A stretch of 34,160 nucleotides of DNA from Thermobaculum sp042408415 (GTDB lineage Bacteria; Chloroflexota; Chloroflexia; Thermobaculales; Thermobaculaceae): the NCBI GenBank assembly GCA_042408415.1, contig JBHORE010000015.1, positions 1 to 34,160 of the forward strand. Reading direction: 5' to 3'. Position 1 is the stretch's first letter; each line of letters begins with the position of its first letter. This document shows, piece after piece, positions 15,026 through 22,764 of this stretch. Made by a program: the position numbers and the translations under genes. Under the pieces are notes generated by a model. The model searched no databases and was not told the DNA's origin. It saw only the letters and a program-made list of their open reading frames with translations.

Positions 15026-15757
15026 TTGTACCGTCGAGCACCTGTACCCTTGTACTATCAACTCAAGGAGATCATCCGTGACAAGATCTTGTCTGGGGAG
15101 TGGGTTGAGGGTATGCGACTACCCTCTGAAAGGGAACTGTGTGAGCAGTACGGGGTTAGTAGGATGACTGTGCGGCAATCTATTACTGACCTCGTCCATG
15201 AAGGGCTACTCTACAGGGAACAAGGCAAGGGGACTTTCGTCCGTAGAGCCCGTATCTATCAGCAACTAGATAGGCTCACCAGCTTCACTGAGGACATGCA
15301 TAACAGGGGACAAGTTCCCAACACCAAAGTGTTGGCCGCTGGCATGTACAATGCCGATTCTATGGTGGCGGAAAGACTACAGATCTCACCAGGTCAAGAG
15401 GTATTTCGGTTATACCGCCTGCGTATATCCAATGGAGAACCATTAGCCCTAGAGCTCACTCATATCCATTTTCCAGGATGTGAGAGGCTAGTGGCGGAGG
15501 ACCTAGAGCATAACTCGCTATACGTGCTGCTCGAGACCAAATACGGAGTCTCCCTAGTAGAGGCCCTACAGGAAGTTGAAGCTGGGTTGGCTGGCAAGGA
15601 AGAAGCCAACCTACTTAGGATATCTCCTGGATCCTCAGTGTTACTTACCCGTAGGACTACCTACACCAACCATGGTCATCCAGTGGAATATGCCGTATCT
15701 ACCTACCGAGGAGATAGATACACCTTCTCTACTCGGTTGGTTAGGGATTGGAGGTGA
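15026..15757 (+). CDS. GntR family regulator, HutC subfamily (winged helix plus UTRA ligand domain)
   Basis: This 243-aa protein has an N-terminal GntR winged helix (PLYYQLKEIIRDKILSGEW, LPSERELCEQYGVSRMTVRQ, REQGKGTFV; residues ~5-75). A UTRA domain spans ~90-240 (LTSFTEDMHNRGQVP, RLYRLRISNGEPLALELTHI, YRGDRYTFSTRLVRDW). UTRA domains bind sugar phosphates or related effectors, NagR and DasR being well-known members. The start is TTG 15026, with GGAG 8 nt upstream; there is no in-frame ATG nearby. The leader contains a HutC-type operator. It heads the operon for a sugar ABC importer and should repress it until the sugar-derived effector binds. The ligand is unknown. Confidence 0.92.
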   Translation: MYRRAPVPLYYQLKEIIRDKILSGEWVEGMRLPSERELCEQYGVSRMTVRQSITDLVHEGLLYREQGKGTFVRRARIYQQLDRLTSFTEDMHNRGQVPNTKVLAAGMYNADSMVAERLQISPGQEVFRLYRLRISNGEPLALELTHIHFPGCERLVAEDLEHNSLYVLLETKYGVSLVEALQEVEAGLAGKEEANLLRISPGSSVLLTRRTTYTNHGHPVEYAVSTYRGDRYTFSTRLVRDWR

Positions 15758-15825
15758 TTACATATAAGGGTTGACAGCATCTATCATGAATCAATCCAAC
15801 GACTTCTTCAGGCAGGAGGAGATAT

Positions 15826-17199
15826 ATGAGTACAGCTAGAATGAGCCGTAGACAATTCATACAACTATCTACTCTAACGATACCAGCCTTACTCGCAGCA
15901 TGTGGAGGATCGAATACTTCGGCAACACCTACTGTAACGTCTAGCGGATCGACCGGTGCCAGTAGCACGCCTACGCCAGCACCACATATTAGCGGGCCAA
16001 GCGGTGCTAGTACTACGCTTACCGTGCTCACTCATTGGGGTGATCAGAGCTTGCTAAAGGCGCTCACCCCTTGGTTCGACGAATGCGCCCGCAAGGTGAA
16101 CGTCCGCATCGTGCATCAGACTGTGGCCTTCGATCAGCTGTTGACGAAGATAATGACAGGTAGGCTGGGCGGCCAAACCGTGGACATCTATCACTTTTAT
16201 AATCTATGGCTGCCGGACTTTGTAGGCAGTGATCTGCTGGCTCCTCCTCCAGTAGATCTGGTCGACGATATCAAAAGCAATTATAGCCAAGGCTCCGTAG
16301 AGGGCGTGACCTACAATGGCCAAATTTGGGGATATCCAACCGAGGTCGACTCATACCAGTTGATATACAACAAGAAGATCTTCAATCAGGCAGGCATCGA
16401 TGATGTACCTAAGACTTGGGATGATGTTAGGACAGCAGCCAAGCGGTGCACCAAGAAGGACTCAAGCGGCAAGATTACCCAGGCTGGGTTTATGCTCATA
16501 AAAGGTTGGGATTCAGGAGTAGTTCATCCTTGGCTCTCCTTGTTATGGTCTAATGGTGGCGAGTTCGTCTCAAAGGACTATTCCCAAGCATTGTTCAATC
16601 AACAACCTGGCGTTCAAACCCTAGATTTCGAAATGGATCTCATTAACGATGGTTCGGTCAATCTTGGCTTTGGGCTTGAGGACTTCGTTGCCGGTAAGGC
16701 TGCGATGACAATCATGGCTAATTGGTGGGGATCATCGCTCCGAGCATCCTCCTTAGGTATCAAAAGCTTTGGCTCCGCACCAATTCCCTACAATGACAGC
16801 CATGAGTCAGTAGCGCTGCAATACAACTGGTTGTGGGGAGTTGACAAGAACAGTCCACACGCTGACATCGCGTGGAAGTTTATAGAGTGCCTTAACAGTC
16901 CGAGAAATGGTAAGGCTTCCCCGATGGGAGAGTACCTCACCACAGGTTTGAACGCCCTACCTAGTAGGTTGTCCGATCAAAAGGCTTTGGCTAGTCGGAT
17001 CAACGATCCATTCATTAAGCCCTTCGTAGAGGCACTCAGCAATGCGCGCACAGAGCCCATCATTCCTGGCGCCCAAGAGATCAAGACTTCTCTGCAGAAA
17101 CAGATAGAGGCGGCCTGGTACAAGCAAAAGTCGCCCAAGGAAGCTCTGGACACAGCTGCCCAAGAAGCCGAGCGTATCTTGAAGGAAAAGAGGCAATAG
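15826..17199 (+). CDS. Carbohydrate ABC transporter solute-binding lipoprotein (family 1)
   Basis: This 457-aa protein has a combined Tat/lipoprotein signal: twin Arg R8-R9 in SRRQFIQLSTL and lipobox LLAAC with Cys26. A Ser/Thr/Pro linker follows, to about residue 65, then a family-1 extracellular solute-binding fold: TLTVLTHWGDQSLLKALTPW, GYPTEVDSYQLIYNKKIF, KTWDDVRTAAKRC and AAMTIMANWWGSSL. It captures a sugar outside the membrane and delivers it to the two permeases that follow. AGGAGGAG lies 6 nt before ATG 15826. It sits 68 bp after gntR and 6 bp before the first permease gene. The substrate cannot be read from sequence. Confidence 0.93.
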   Translation: MSTARMSRRQFIQLSTLTIPALLAACGGSNTSATPTVTSSGSTGASSTPTPAPHISGPSGASTTLTVLTHWGDQSLLKALTPWFDECARKVNVRIVHQTVAFDQLLTKIMTGRLGGQTVDIYHFYNLWLPDFVGSDLLAPPPVDLVDDIKSNYSQGSVEGVTYNGQIWGYPTEVDSYQLIYNKKIFNQAGIDDVPKTWDDVRTAAKRCTKKDSSGKITQAGFMLIKGWDSGVVHPWLSLLWSNGGEFVSKDYSQALFNQQPGVQTLDFEMDLINDGSVNLGFGLEDFVAGKAAMTIMANWWGSSLRASSLGIKSFGSAPIPYNDSHESVALQYNWLWGVDKNSPHADIAWKFIECLNSPRNGKASPMGEYLTTGLNALPSRLSDQKALASRINDPFIKPFVEALSNARTEPIIPGAQEIKTSLQKQIEAAWYKQKSPKEALDTAAQEAERILKEKRQ

Positions 17200-17205
17200 T
17201 CGCTC

Positions 17206-18135
17206 ATGCGCACGATCAGTGCCACAAAGGAAGCAGCACGTGAGAGGCGCGCGCACCGTAGAGTGCTCAACAGGAAGGCGGTAGCGGGCTACCTATTTAT
17301 AGCCCCCTCCATCGCCTTCCTGTTGGTCTTCGCTCTCATCCCTTTCCTCTTCACCATCTACGTGAGCCTACACGACTGGAACATGCTGGTTCCTCTGAGC
17401 AGAGCGCGCTTCCTGGGATTCGAGAACTATCGCTATCTGCTGTTCGAGGATCCCCTATTCTGGCAGACGTTCAGGAACAGCGTCGTTTTCGCCTTGGGCA
17501 ACGTTGTGCTGACTATGGCGCTGTCCCTGGCAGTGGCCCTGCTGCTCAACTCCCGTCTGCGGCTGAGGGCTCTCTGGAGGTCGGCCTTCTTCATGCCCTA
17601 CGTTACCTCCTCCGTGGCCATTGCTATCGTGTGGTCCAACCTCTATCACCCCACATATGGGCTGTTCAACGGTGTCCTCCAGTTCCTGGGGTTGCCGACG
17701 CTGGATTTCACGAACAGCCCGAGCCAGGCGATGCCCAGCCTGATAGCCACGTCTATCTGGCACGAGTTGGGATACTACATGATCATCTTCCTAGCGGGGC
17801 TGCAAAGTATTCCTGGCGAGGTGTACGATGCCGCCAAGGTGGACGGGGCCGACAGTTGGCAGCAGTTTTGGAGGATCACCTTGCCGCTGCTTCGCCCCAC
17901 GATCCTGTTCGTCGCCGTGATCATCACACTGTCGTCCCTACAGGTATTTGATCTGCCTTTCATTCTTACCAACGGCGGGCCTGTCAACTCGACTAACACG
18001 TTGGTACTGTACATGTATCAGACGGCATTTCAGTTCCTGCGCATGGGACGAGCTACGGCTATGGCGATCCTGCTGTTCGTCGTTGTGTTCGCCATGACTT
18101 TGATCCAGCTACGCCTGTTGAGGGAGAGAGAATGA
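17206..18135 (+). CDS. Sugar ABC transporter permease 1 (MalF/UgpA type)
   Basis: This 309-aa membrane protein starts with a basic N-terminus (AARERRAHRRVLNRK) and has six hydrophobic segments. The binding-protein-dependent transport EAA loop is present: GEVYDAAKVDGADSWQQFWR then ITLPLLRPTI, which contacts the ATPase. LYHPTYGLFNGVLQFLG and the FDLPFILTNGGPVNSTNT block are typical of MalF-type permeases. It starts 6 bp after the binding-protein gene and ends overlapping the second permease by 4 bp. No ATPase gene is nearby, so a shared MsmX/MalK-type ATPase elsewhere is expected. Confidence 0.94.
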   Translation: MRTISATKEAARERRAHRRVLNRKAVAGYLFIAPSIAFLLVFALIPFLFTIYVSLHDWNMLVPLSRARFLGFENYRYLLFEDPLFWQTFRNSVVFALGNVVLTMALSLAVALLLNSRLRLRALWRSAFFMPYVTSSVAIAIVWSNLYHPTYGLFNGVLQFLGLPTLDFTNSPSQAMPSLIATSIWHELGYYMIIFLAGLQSIPGEVYDAAKVDGADSWQQFWRITLPLLRPTILFVAVIITLSSLQVFDLPFILTNGGPVNSTNTLVLYMYQTAFQFLRMGRATAMAILLFVVVFAMTLIQLRLLRERE

Positions 18136-18977
18136 GCGCACAACTCAGGCCATCGAGTATGTTCGTGAACGCTGTGAAGTACTTGGCGATATCGGTGGGG
18201 GCGTTTCTGATGCTGTTGCCATTCATCTGGATGATCTTGGCCTCGCTGATGACCTCCGCGGAGGTCATGGCTCGCCCCCTGGTGTGGTTTCCGCACAACC
18301 CACAGTTTGAGAACTACATCCGGCTACGAGAGGTCCTGCCTCTCAGCAGGATGTACTTCAACAGCCTCTTTGTGGCCTTGACCACCACCTTGGGCATCCT
18401 GCTTACCAGCTCGCTCTCAGGATACGGCTTTGCTAAATTCCAGTTCCCAGGGCGCAACCTACTATTCATACTGGTACTAGCCACCATCATGATCCCGTTC
18501 TTTGTGGTACTCATTCCAGTGTTCTATATAGTGAAGGAGCTGGGCTGGGTGAACTCCTACTGGGGACTGATAGTGCCCAACATCGTGACGGCGTTCGGCA
18601 TCTTTTTGATGCGCCAATATATGCTGAGCTTGCCAGAGGAGCTGCTTGATGCCGCCAGAATAGATGGGGCCTCTGAGTTCAGGATCTACTGGCAAATAGC
18701 AGTGCCTCTGAGCGCACCTGCGCTGAGCGCATTGGGCATACTGGCCTTCGTCTACCAGTGGAACAACTTCCTCTGGCCACTCGTAGTGGTAAGATCATCT
18801 GATATGTGGACTATTCCTCTAGGGCTTAACAGCCTGAAGGTTTACGCCAGCAGCCCACAGGTGATCAATCTGCAGATGGCTGGGTCGGCCTTGGCCATTA
18901 TCCCGGTGGTGTTGGTGTTCCTGGCGCTGCAACGGTACTTCGTGCAAGGTATAGCTATGACTGGTATGAAGGGGTGA
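18132..18977 (+). CDS. Sugar ABC transporter permease 2 (MalG/UgpE type)
   Basis: This 281-aa membrane protein with six hydrophobic segments carries the EAA loop PEELLDAARIDGASEFRIYW followed by QIAVPLSAPALSALGIL. FPHNPQFENYIRL and FVYQWNNFLWPLVV are standard MalG-type blocks. Its ATG overlaps the stop of permease 1 (ATGA), indicating coupled synthesis of a heterodimeric channel. Its end overlaps the GTG upstream of the GNAT gene start. The transported sugar is unknown. Confidence 0.94.
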   Translation: MSAQLRPSSMFVNAVKYLAISVGAFLMLLPFIWMILASLMTSAEVMARPLVWFPHNPQFENYIRLREVLPLSRMYFNSLFVALTTTLGILLTSSLSGYGFAKFQFPGRNLLFILVLATIMIPFFVVLIPVFYIVKELGWVNSYWGLIVPNIVTAFGIFLMRQYMLSLPEELLDAARIDGASEFRIYWQIAVPLSAPALSALGILAFVYQWNNFLWPLVVVRSSDMWTIPLGLNSLKVYASSPQVINLQMAGSALAIIPVVLVFLALQRYFVQGIAMTGMKG

Positions 18978-18982
18978 GGTGT

Positions 18983-19936
18983 ATGGCGGCGGAGGTTTCT
19001 ATCTCTATTCGGCCCTATCGTGCTCAAGACGAGGATGATCTGCTGCGAGTGTGGAACGAGGCTTTGGTGGCGGACCCTATCAACGCGGCTACCTGGCGCT
19101 CTAAGGTCCTGCTGGACCCCAACTTCGATCCTGAGGGCTGCTTGGTTGCGGAGGTTGAGGGAGAAGTTGCAGGCTTCTTGCTATCTATCAAGCGTAAGGT
19201 GCCTTTCTTCAACGACGGTCTACAGCCCGAACAAGCCTGGATCACAGCCTTTGCAGTGGCGCCCAGTTGGCAGGGAAAGGGGTTGGGGCGTAAGCTCCTG
19301 GAGGCCGCTCTAGAGAGACTGCGCGCGTTGGGAACAAGATCCGTAGCTATATCCCCCTATGTCCCCTATTACTTCACTCCCGGTATCGACGTGCACGCTT
19401 ATGGTCGCGCCGTCGACTGGCTCGTGAAGGACGGATGGCAGGTAATAGAGCGGCCGCTCAGCATGCGTGCCGAGCTCACGGGCTTCCAGATACCAAACCA
19501 CATTCGCGAGACGGAGGATAGGCTCCGAGCCGAGGGCATAGTCGTGCGAGAGGTCGAGCCTCGGGACATAGTGCCGGTGCTGGCGTTTGTTCAGCAGCAT
19601 TTCACTTGGGACTGGCATAGGGAAGCTTCTGGGGTGCTGGGCGACCTGTTTGCAGGCGATCCCCGCACGGTGGGGATGGTGATTGCCTGTCGAGATGACG
19701 AGGTGATAGGGTACGCCGAGCACAGAGCAGAACGCTTTGGCCCCTTTGGTGTACATCCCAATATGAGGAGCCGTGGCATAGGCAGGGTGTTGCTCGCGCA
19801 CATGCTCCTGGAGATGCGCAAGCAAGGCTACCATGCCGCATGGTTCCTCTGGACAGGCGACTATGCAGCCAAGCTCTACTCACAGTGTGGTTTCCATGAG
19901 GTGAGACGCTTTGCAGTACTCAAGAAAGATATCTAG
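18983..19936 (+). CDS. Tandem-domain GNAT family N-acetyltransferase
   Basis: The ~317-aa protein holds two GNAT folds. The first (residues ~5-150) has the acetyl-CoA loop VAPSWQGKGLGRKLLEAALE (motif Q-x-x-G-x-G). The second (~165-315) has VHPNMRSRGIGRVLLAHMLL and ends with ALYSQCGF-like AAKLYSQCGFHEVRRF, the usual GNAT terminal strand. Each could transfer an acetyl group to an amine. ATG 18983 has AAGGGG 8 nt upstream; GTG 18974, overlapping the permease stop, is an alternative. The position in a sugar-import operon next to a PIG-L family gene suggests action on an amino sugar or a related amine, an inference from context only. Confidence 0.88.
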   Translation: MAAEVSISIRPYRAQDEDDLLRVWNEALVADPINAATWRSKVLLDPNFDPEGCLVAEVEGEVAGFLLSIKRKVPFFNDGLQPEQAWITAFAVAPSWQGKGLGRKLLEAALERLRALGTRSVAISPYVPYYFTPGIDVHAYGRAVDWLVKDGWQVIERPLSMRAELTGFQIPNHIRETEDRLRAEGIVVREVEPRDIVPVLAFVQQHFTWDWHREASGVLGDLFAGDPRTVGMVIACRDDEVIGYAEHRAERFGPFGVHPNMRSRGIGRVLLAHMLLEMRKQGYHAAWFLWTGDYAAKLYSQCGFHEVRRFAVLKKDI

Positions 19937-19946
19937 GAGGTAGAAG

Positions 19947-20657
19947 GTGGTAACACAGAGATGCATAATGGTAGTTGGGGCACACGCTGCCGATGCTGAG
20001 ATCATGGGCGGGGCGGTGGTGCTCAAGCACGTACAGGCCGGCTGGAAAGCAGTGATGGTACACATGACCGGTGGAGAGAAAGGTAGCCCTGTCCTGACAC
20101 CGGAGCAGTACCTCGAGATCAAGCGCGAGGAAGCGCAGAGAGCGGCAGAAATCCTTGGAGCTGAATGCGTGATGCTACCTTATCCCGATGGCGAGCTGCC
20201 AGTCAATGAGGAGGCCCAGTGGTACATCGCCGACCTCATTCGCAAGCACAGGCCAGACGTCATCCTCACCCACTGGAAGGGCAGCTTCCACAGAGATCAC
20301 AACAACACCCACGATAACGTGATGGCCTCGCTATTCTTTGCTGGCCTCAAGGCATTCAAGAGGGAGTACCCTGAGCACTCGCCGTCCCGGGTGTACTTTG
20401 CGGAGAACTGGGAGGATATGGAGGGCTTCAGGCCTGAGGTGTACCTGGATGTCACTGAGGTATGGGACCGGTACCTAGAGGCCATTCATGCCTACAGCCT
20501 GTTCCGAGGTGAGGTGGTATCCTTCAGGTACGAGCAATGGTACGATGGTGCCAGCCGCATGCGGGGGGCGGAGGCGGGCTGCGATCGTGCCGTGGCGCTC
20601 ATGCGCCCTGCCAGCTACTACAGTGTCAGGCAGCGTATGGGCCTCCTAGAAGAGTAG
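19947..20657 (+). CDS. PIG-L (LmbE) family protein with an altered catalytic motif
   Basis: This 236-aa protein matches PIG-L/LmbE N-acetyl-sugar deacetylases in length and layout. The canonical A-H-P-D-D-x-E motif is here AHAADAE: metal ligands His13 and Asp16 are kept but the general-base Asp, position 15 in MshB numbering, is Ala. The second motif (FHRDHNNTH) keeps His115 and the metal ligand His118. The deacetylase reaction as known should therefore be impaired, or another residue substitutes. GTG 19947 is the start, with AGGAGG 6 nt upstream. It is the last gene of the operon, 10 bp after the GNAT gene. It may bind or process an acetylated amino sugar taken up by the transporter. Confidence 0.88.
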   Translation: MVTQRCIMVVGAHAADAEIMGGAVVLKHVQAGWKAVMVHMTGGEKGSPVLTPEQYLEIKREEAQRAAEILGAECVMLPYPDGELPVNEEAQWYIADLIRKHRPDVILTHWKGSFHRDHNNTHDNVMASLFFAGLKAFKREYPEHSPSRVYFAENWEDMEGFRPEVYLDVTEVWDRYLEAIHAYSLFRGEVVSFRYEQWYDGASRMRGAEAGCDRAVALMRPASYYSVRQRMGLLEE

Positions 20658-21172
20658 ATGAGGAGGGAGCAGCTACCTAGCCCAAGCTCAGACTGCCTTG
20701 GCGCTAGGCGGCTGACGACCCATTCCCCGGAGCGCTCTGCCGACTGTGGGACCAAGTAGCTGGTCCAGCTCCCGGCTCTCACTATATAGTCTAGACGTCC
20801 TCCGGTGTGGGTCGGGTCATGCCGTCCAACCTGATTGCGCACTACAGGGGGGTTGCCTAGATGCCTCGTCCTGTGGACGTACGAATCTTTCAGTAAAGAA
20901 GGATTTGCCTCGCGTATGGACTGCGAGCGTGCCCCGGATCTTGCTGCAGTATGCCGGGATATGAGGTGGATCGGCCTTGGCTCTTGAGATGCGTTGCTGA
21001 TGGGGTCAGCGCTTTTTGTGAGGCGCGCGGGCTCCGAGGCAAAGGGGATGAGCATCCAGCGCATCGCAGTACTACCCCAACGGGTGGCTGAGAACCACAC
21101 CTTGGGGTGTGTCAGTCCGCGATCTTCCTGTACTACCATGAGGGTACAAAGCTCGCGGCTGGAGGAAATATC
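20658..21172. other. Intergenic region before the stress island
   Basis: This 515-bp gap has no convincing gene. The long minus-strand frame 20618-21139 overlaps the PIG-L end, lacks a recognisable family and looks like a shadow. Visible elements are the palindrome ACTATATAGT (20779-20788) and the paired-box element at 21074-21108 close to the first Usp gene. No clear terminator follows the PIG-L gene. Confidence 0.55.
21074..21108. promoter_or_regulatory. Paired palindromic box element, copy A
   Basis: ACCCCAACGGGTGG (21074-21087) and CCACACCTTGGGGT (21095-21108) are near reverse complements (12 of 14) separated by 7 bp. Each half is itself a small palindrome, TACCC-N4-GGGTG and CACACC-N4-GGTGTG, with centres 24 bp apart. 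It ends 64 bp before the Usp gene start. Copy C at 33516 matches at 29 of 35 positions, and copy B at 28957 has the same box type. Confidence 0.7.
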
Positions 21173-22048
21173 ATGAGAGTGCTAGTACCGCTGGATGGCT
21201 CTGATCTCTCAGAGAAGGCGATCCCTTGGGGCAAACTCTTGGCGAAGGGGCCATCCAGCAGCCTGGTCCTGCTGAGGGCGGTCTCGCCGCATATGTCGGC
21301 GGGGAACCTGCTCGAGGCATTTAACGCTGCTGAGCGGTACCTGGATGAGAAGGTATCCCAGCTAAGGGATGCTAGTTTGAAGGTCGAGGCGACCGTCCAC
21401 ATAGGGGAGCCGGTAGAGGTGATCGTGCGCGCGTCGATCCTGGAGGGAGTCGATCTTATAGTGATGACCACGCACGGCCGGAGCGGCGTGTCTCGGTTCC
21501 TGTACGGCAGTGTCGCTGAGGGCGTGCTTGCTCGCTCTCAATCACCGGTGATGCTGGTCCGGGGATGGACCGACGAGTCGATGGCGGCAACCGAAGTCGA
21601 TACCATCTTGGTGCCCCTGGATGGCACAGAATTCGCCGAGGCTGCCTTATCTCTTGCTAAAGAGATCGCTGGGATGCTTCGGGCCAAGTTGGTGCTGTTC
21701 AGAGTGGCTAGCGCGAGGGCGCAGCAGGGGGCGATCCTGGCCGAAACAACTCCCGACACCTTCCGCTACTCAGAGGACCCCGAAGAGGTGGCGCGGCTGG
21801 AGGCCGAGAGTTACCTCCAAAGGGTTGCTAGCGATTGCGTACGGCACGGGGTGGACGCCGAGACGGATGTGGCTTTCGGTGATCCGGGGAGAGAGATATG
21901 CCGGGCGGAGCGCGGCCACAGGGCAGGGCTGGTGGTGATGACCACGCACGGCCGTACCGGCCTCGAGCGACTGGTGCTGGGTAGCGTGGCGACCGAGGTG
22001 CTGCGCTGCGGTGTTGCCCCTCTGGTGCTGCTTTCCAGGCGTCCTTAG
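21173..22048 (+). CDS. Tandem universal stress protein (UspA family) 1
   Basis: This 291-aa protein carries two Usp domains (~1-145 and ~146-291). Each starts with the usual strand (VLVPLDGSDLSEKAI; ILVPLDGTEFAEAAL) and ends with the ATP-binding loop G-x2-G-x9-G-(S/T): GRSGVSRFLYGSVAEGVL and GRTGLERLVLGSVATEVL. Both loops are intact, so both domains may bind ATP. ATG 21173 has GGAGGA 6 nt upstream. It is the first gene of the Usp1-flavodoxin-Usp2-DoxX set and lies 64 bp after the paired-box element. Part of its first domain is 93 percent identical in DNA to Usp2. Such proteins act in survival of stress and starvation; the exact role is unknown. Confidence 0.93.
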   Translation: MRVLVPLDGSDLSEKAIPWGKLLAKGPSSSLVLLRAVSPHMSAGNLLEAFNAAERYLDEKVSQLRDASLKVEATVHIGEPVEVIVRASILEGVDLIVMTTHGRSGVSRFLYGSVAEGVLARSQSPVMLVRGWTDESMAATEVDTILVPLDGTEFAEAALSLAKEIAGMLRAKLVLFRVASARAQQGAILAETTPDTFRYSEDPEEVARLEAESYLQRVASDCVRHGVDAETDVAFGDPGREICRAERGHRAGLVVMTTHGRTGLERLVLGSVATEVLRCGVAPLVLLSRRP

Positions 22049-22082
22049 GCGCGGGGCTAAGGATGACAAGGGAGGAAATGTC

Positions 22083-22691
22083 GTGGATACGGATCGTGAC
22101 GTAAAGGTGGCCGTGGTGTATTACTCAAGGTTCGGCTCAGTGGCCGTGATGGCCCAGGCGGTGGCGGAGGGCTGCAGGCGAGTATCAGGCACTGATGTCC
22201 GGTTGTATCGCATAGGTGAGGAGCCGCAGCCGGAGCTGGCAGACCTGCGAACCGCTGATGCCATCGTAGTGGGCACCCCGGCGTACTTCGGCAACGCGGC
22301 ATCGCCGGTGCTCTCGTTCTTCGAGACTCTGCTCTCTGGGCAAGTAGGTGCCAAAGTCGAGGGCCGGGCACCTTGGTGGCACCAAATGTTCCAGGACAAG
22401 GTAGGAGCAGCTTTCGTCAGCTGTGGTGCGGAGCATGCCGGCAGCGAGCACGCCCTGCAGGCCATGCTCAGGCTCATGATGCATCTGGGGATGGTCGTAG
22501 TGACACCAGGACTACCTGAGCCTATGTTCGTGGAGCATAGGTCCCCTTACGGTGCCGTGACGGTCGCCGGGCCGGGCGGCGACCGGCCTCCGAACCTGAC
22601 AGAGCTGGACGCCGCCAGAGAGCTAGGGGAGAGGGTCGCCACCGTGGCTATGTGGCTGCGGCTAGGGCGGATCGCCGCAATGACACCCTAG
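22083..22691 (+). CDS. Flavodoxin-fold protein, WrbA/NAD(P)H:quinone oxidoreductase-like
   Basis: The 202-aa protein starts with the FMN phosphate loop of the flavodoxin family (VAVVYYSRFGSVAVMAQAVA) and has the flavin-contact blocks VVGTPAYFGNAASPVLSFFE and FVSCGAEHAGSEHALQ. The match to WrbA-type NAD(P)H:quinone oxidoreductases is good, so it probably binds FMN and reduces quinones by two electrons, avoiding semiquinone radicals. GTG 22083 is the start, with GGAGG 7 nt upstream; no in-frame ATG precedes it with a site. It sits between two Usp genes, 34 bp after the first, in the same transcription unit. Confidence 0.85.
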   Translation: MDTDRDVKVAVVYYSRFGSVAVMAQAVAEGCRRVSGTDVRLYRIGEEPQPELADLRTADAIVVGTPAYFGNAASPVLSFFETLLSGQVGAKVEGRAPWWHQMFQDKVGAAFVSCGAEHAGSEHALQAMLRLMMHLGMVVVTPGLPEPMFVEHRSPYGAVTVAGPGGDRPPNLTELDAARELGERVATVAMWLRLGRIAAMTP

Positions 22692-22764
22692 CCGCTGATC
22701 TGCAGGGATGTGGGTCGATCCTCGCCAGAGACCACTCTCGAGATCTACCCTAAGGAGAAATCAG

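Noticed and set aside
15771..15776. TTGACA before the solute-binding protein gene, as a second promoter
   Set aside because: No acceptable -10 lies at 16-19 bp, and the operon is well explained by the promoter at 14941.
20618..21139. 173-aa minus-strand open frame before Usp1
   Set aside because: It overlaps the PIG-L 3' end, shows no family motif, is compositionally odd and has no ribosome binding site; it also covers the conserved box element. Most likely a shadow frame.
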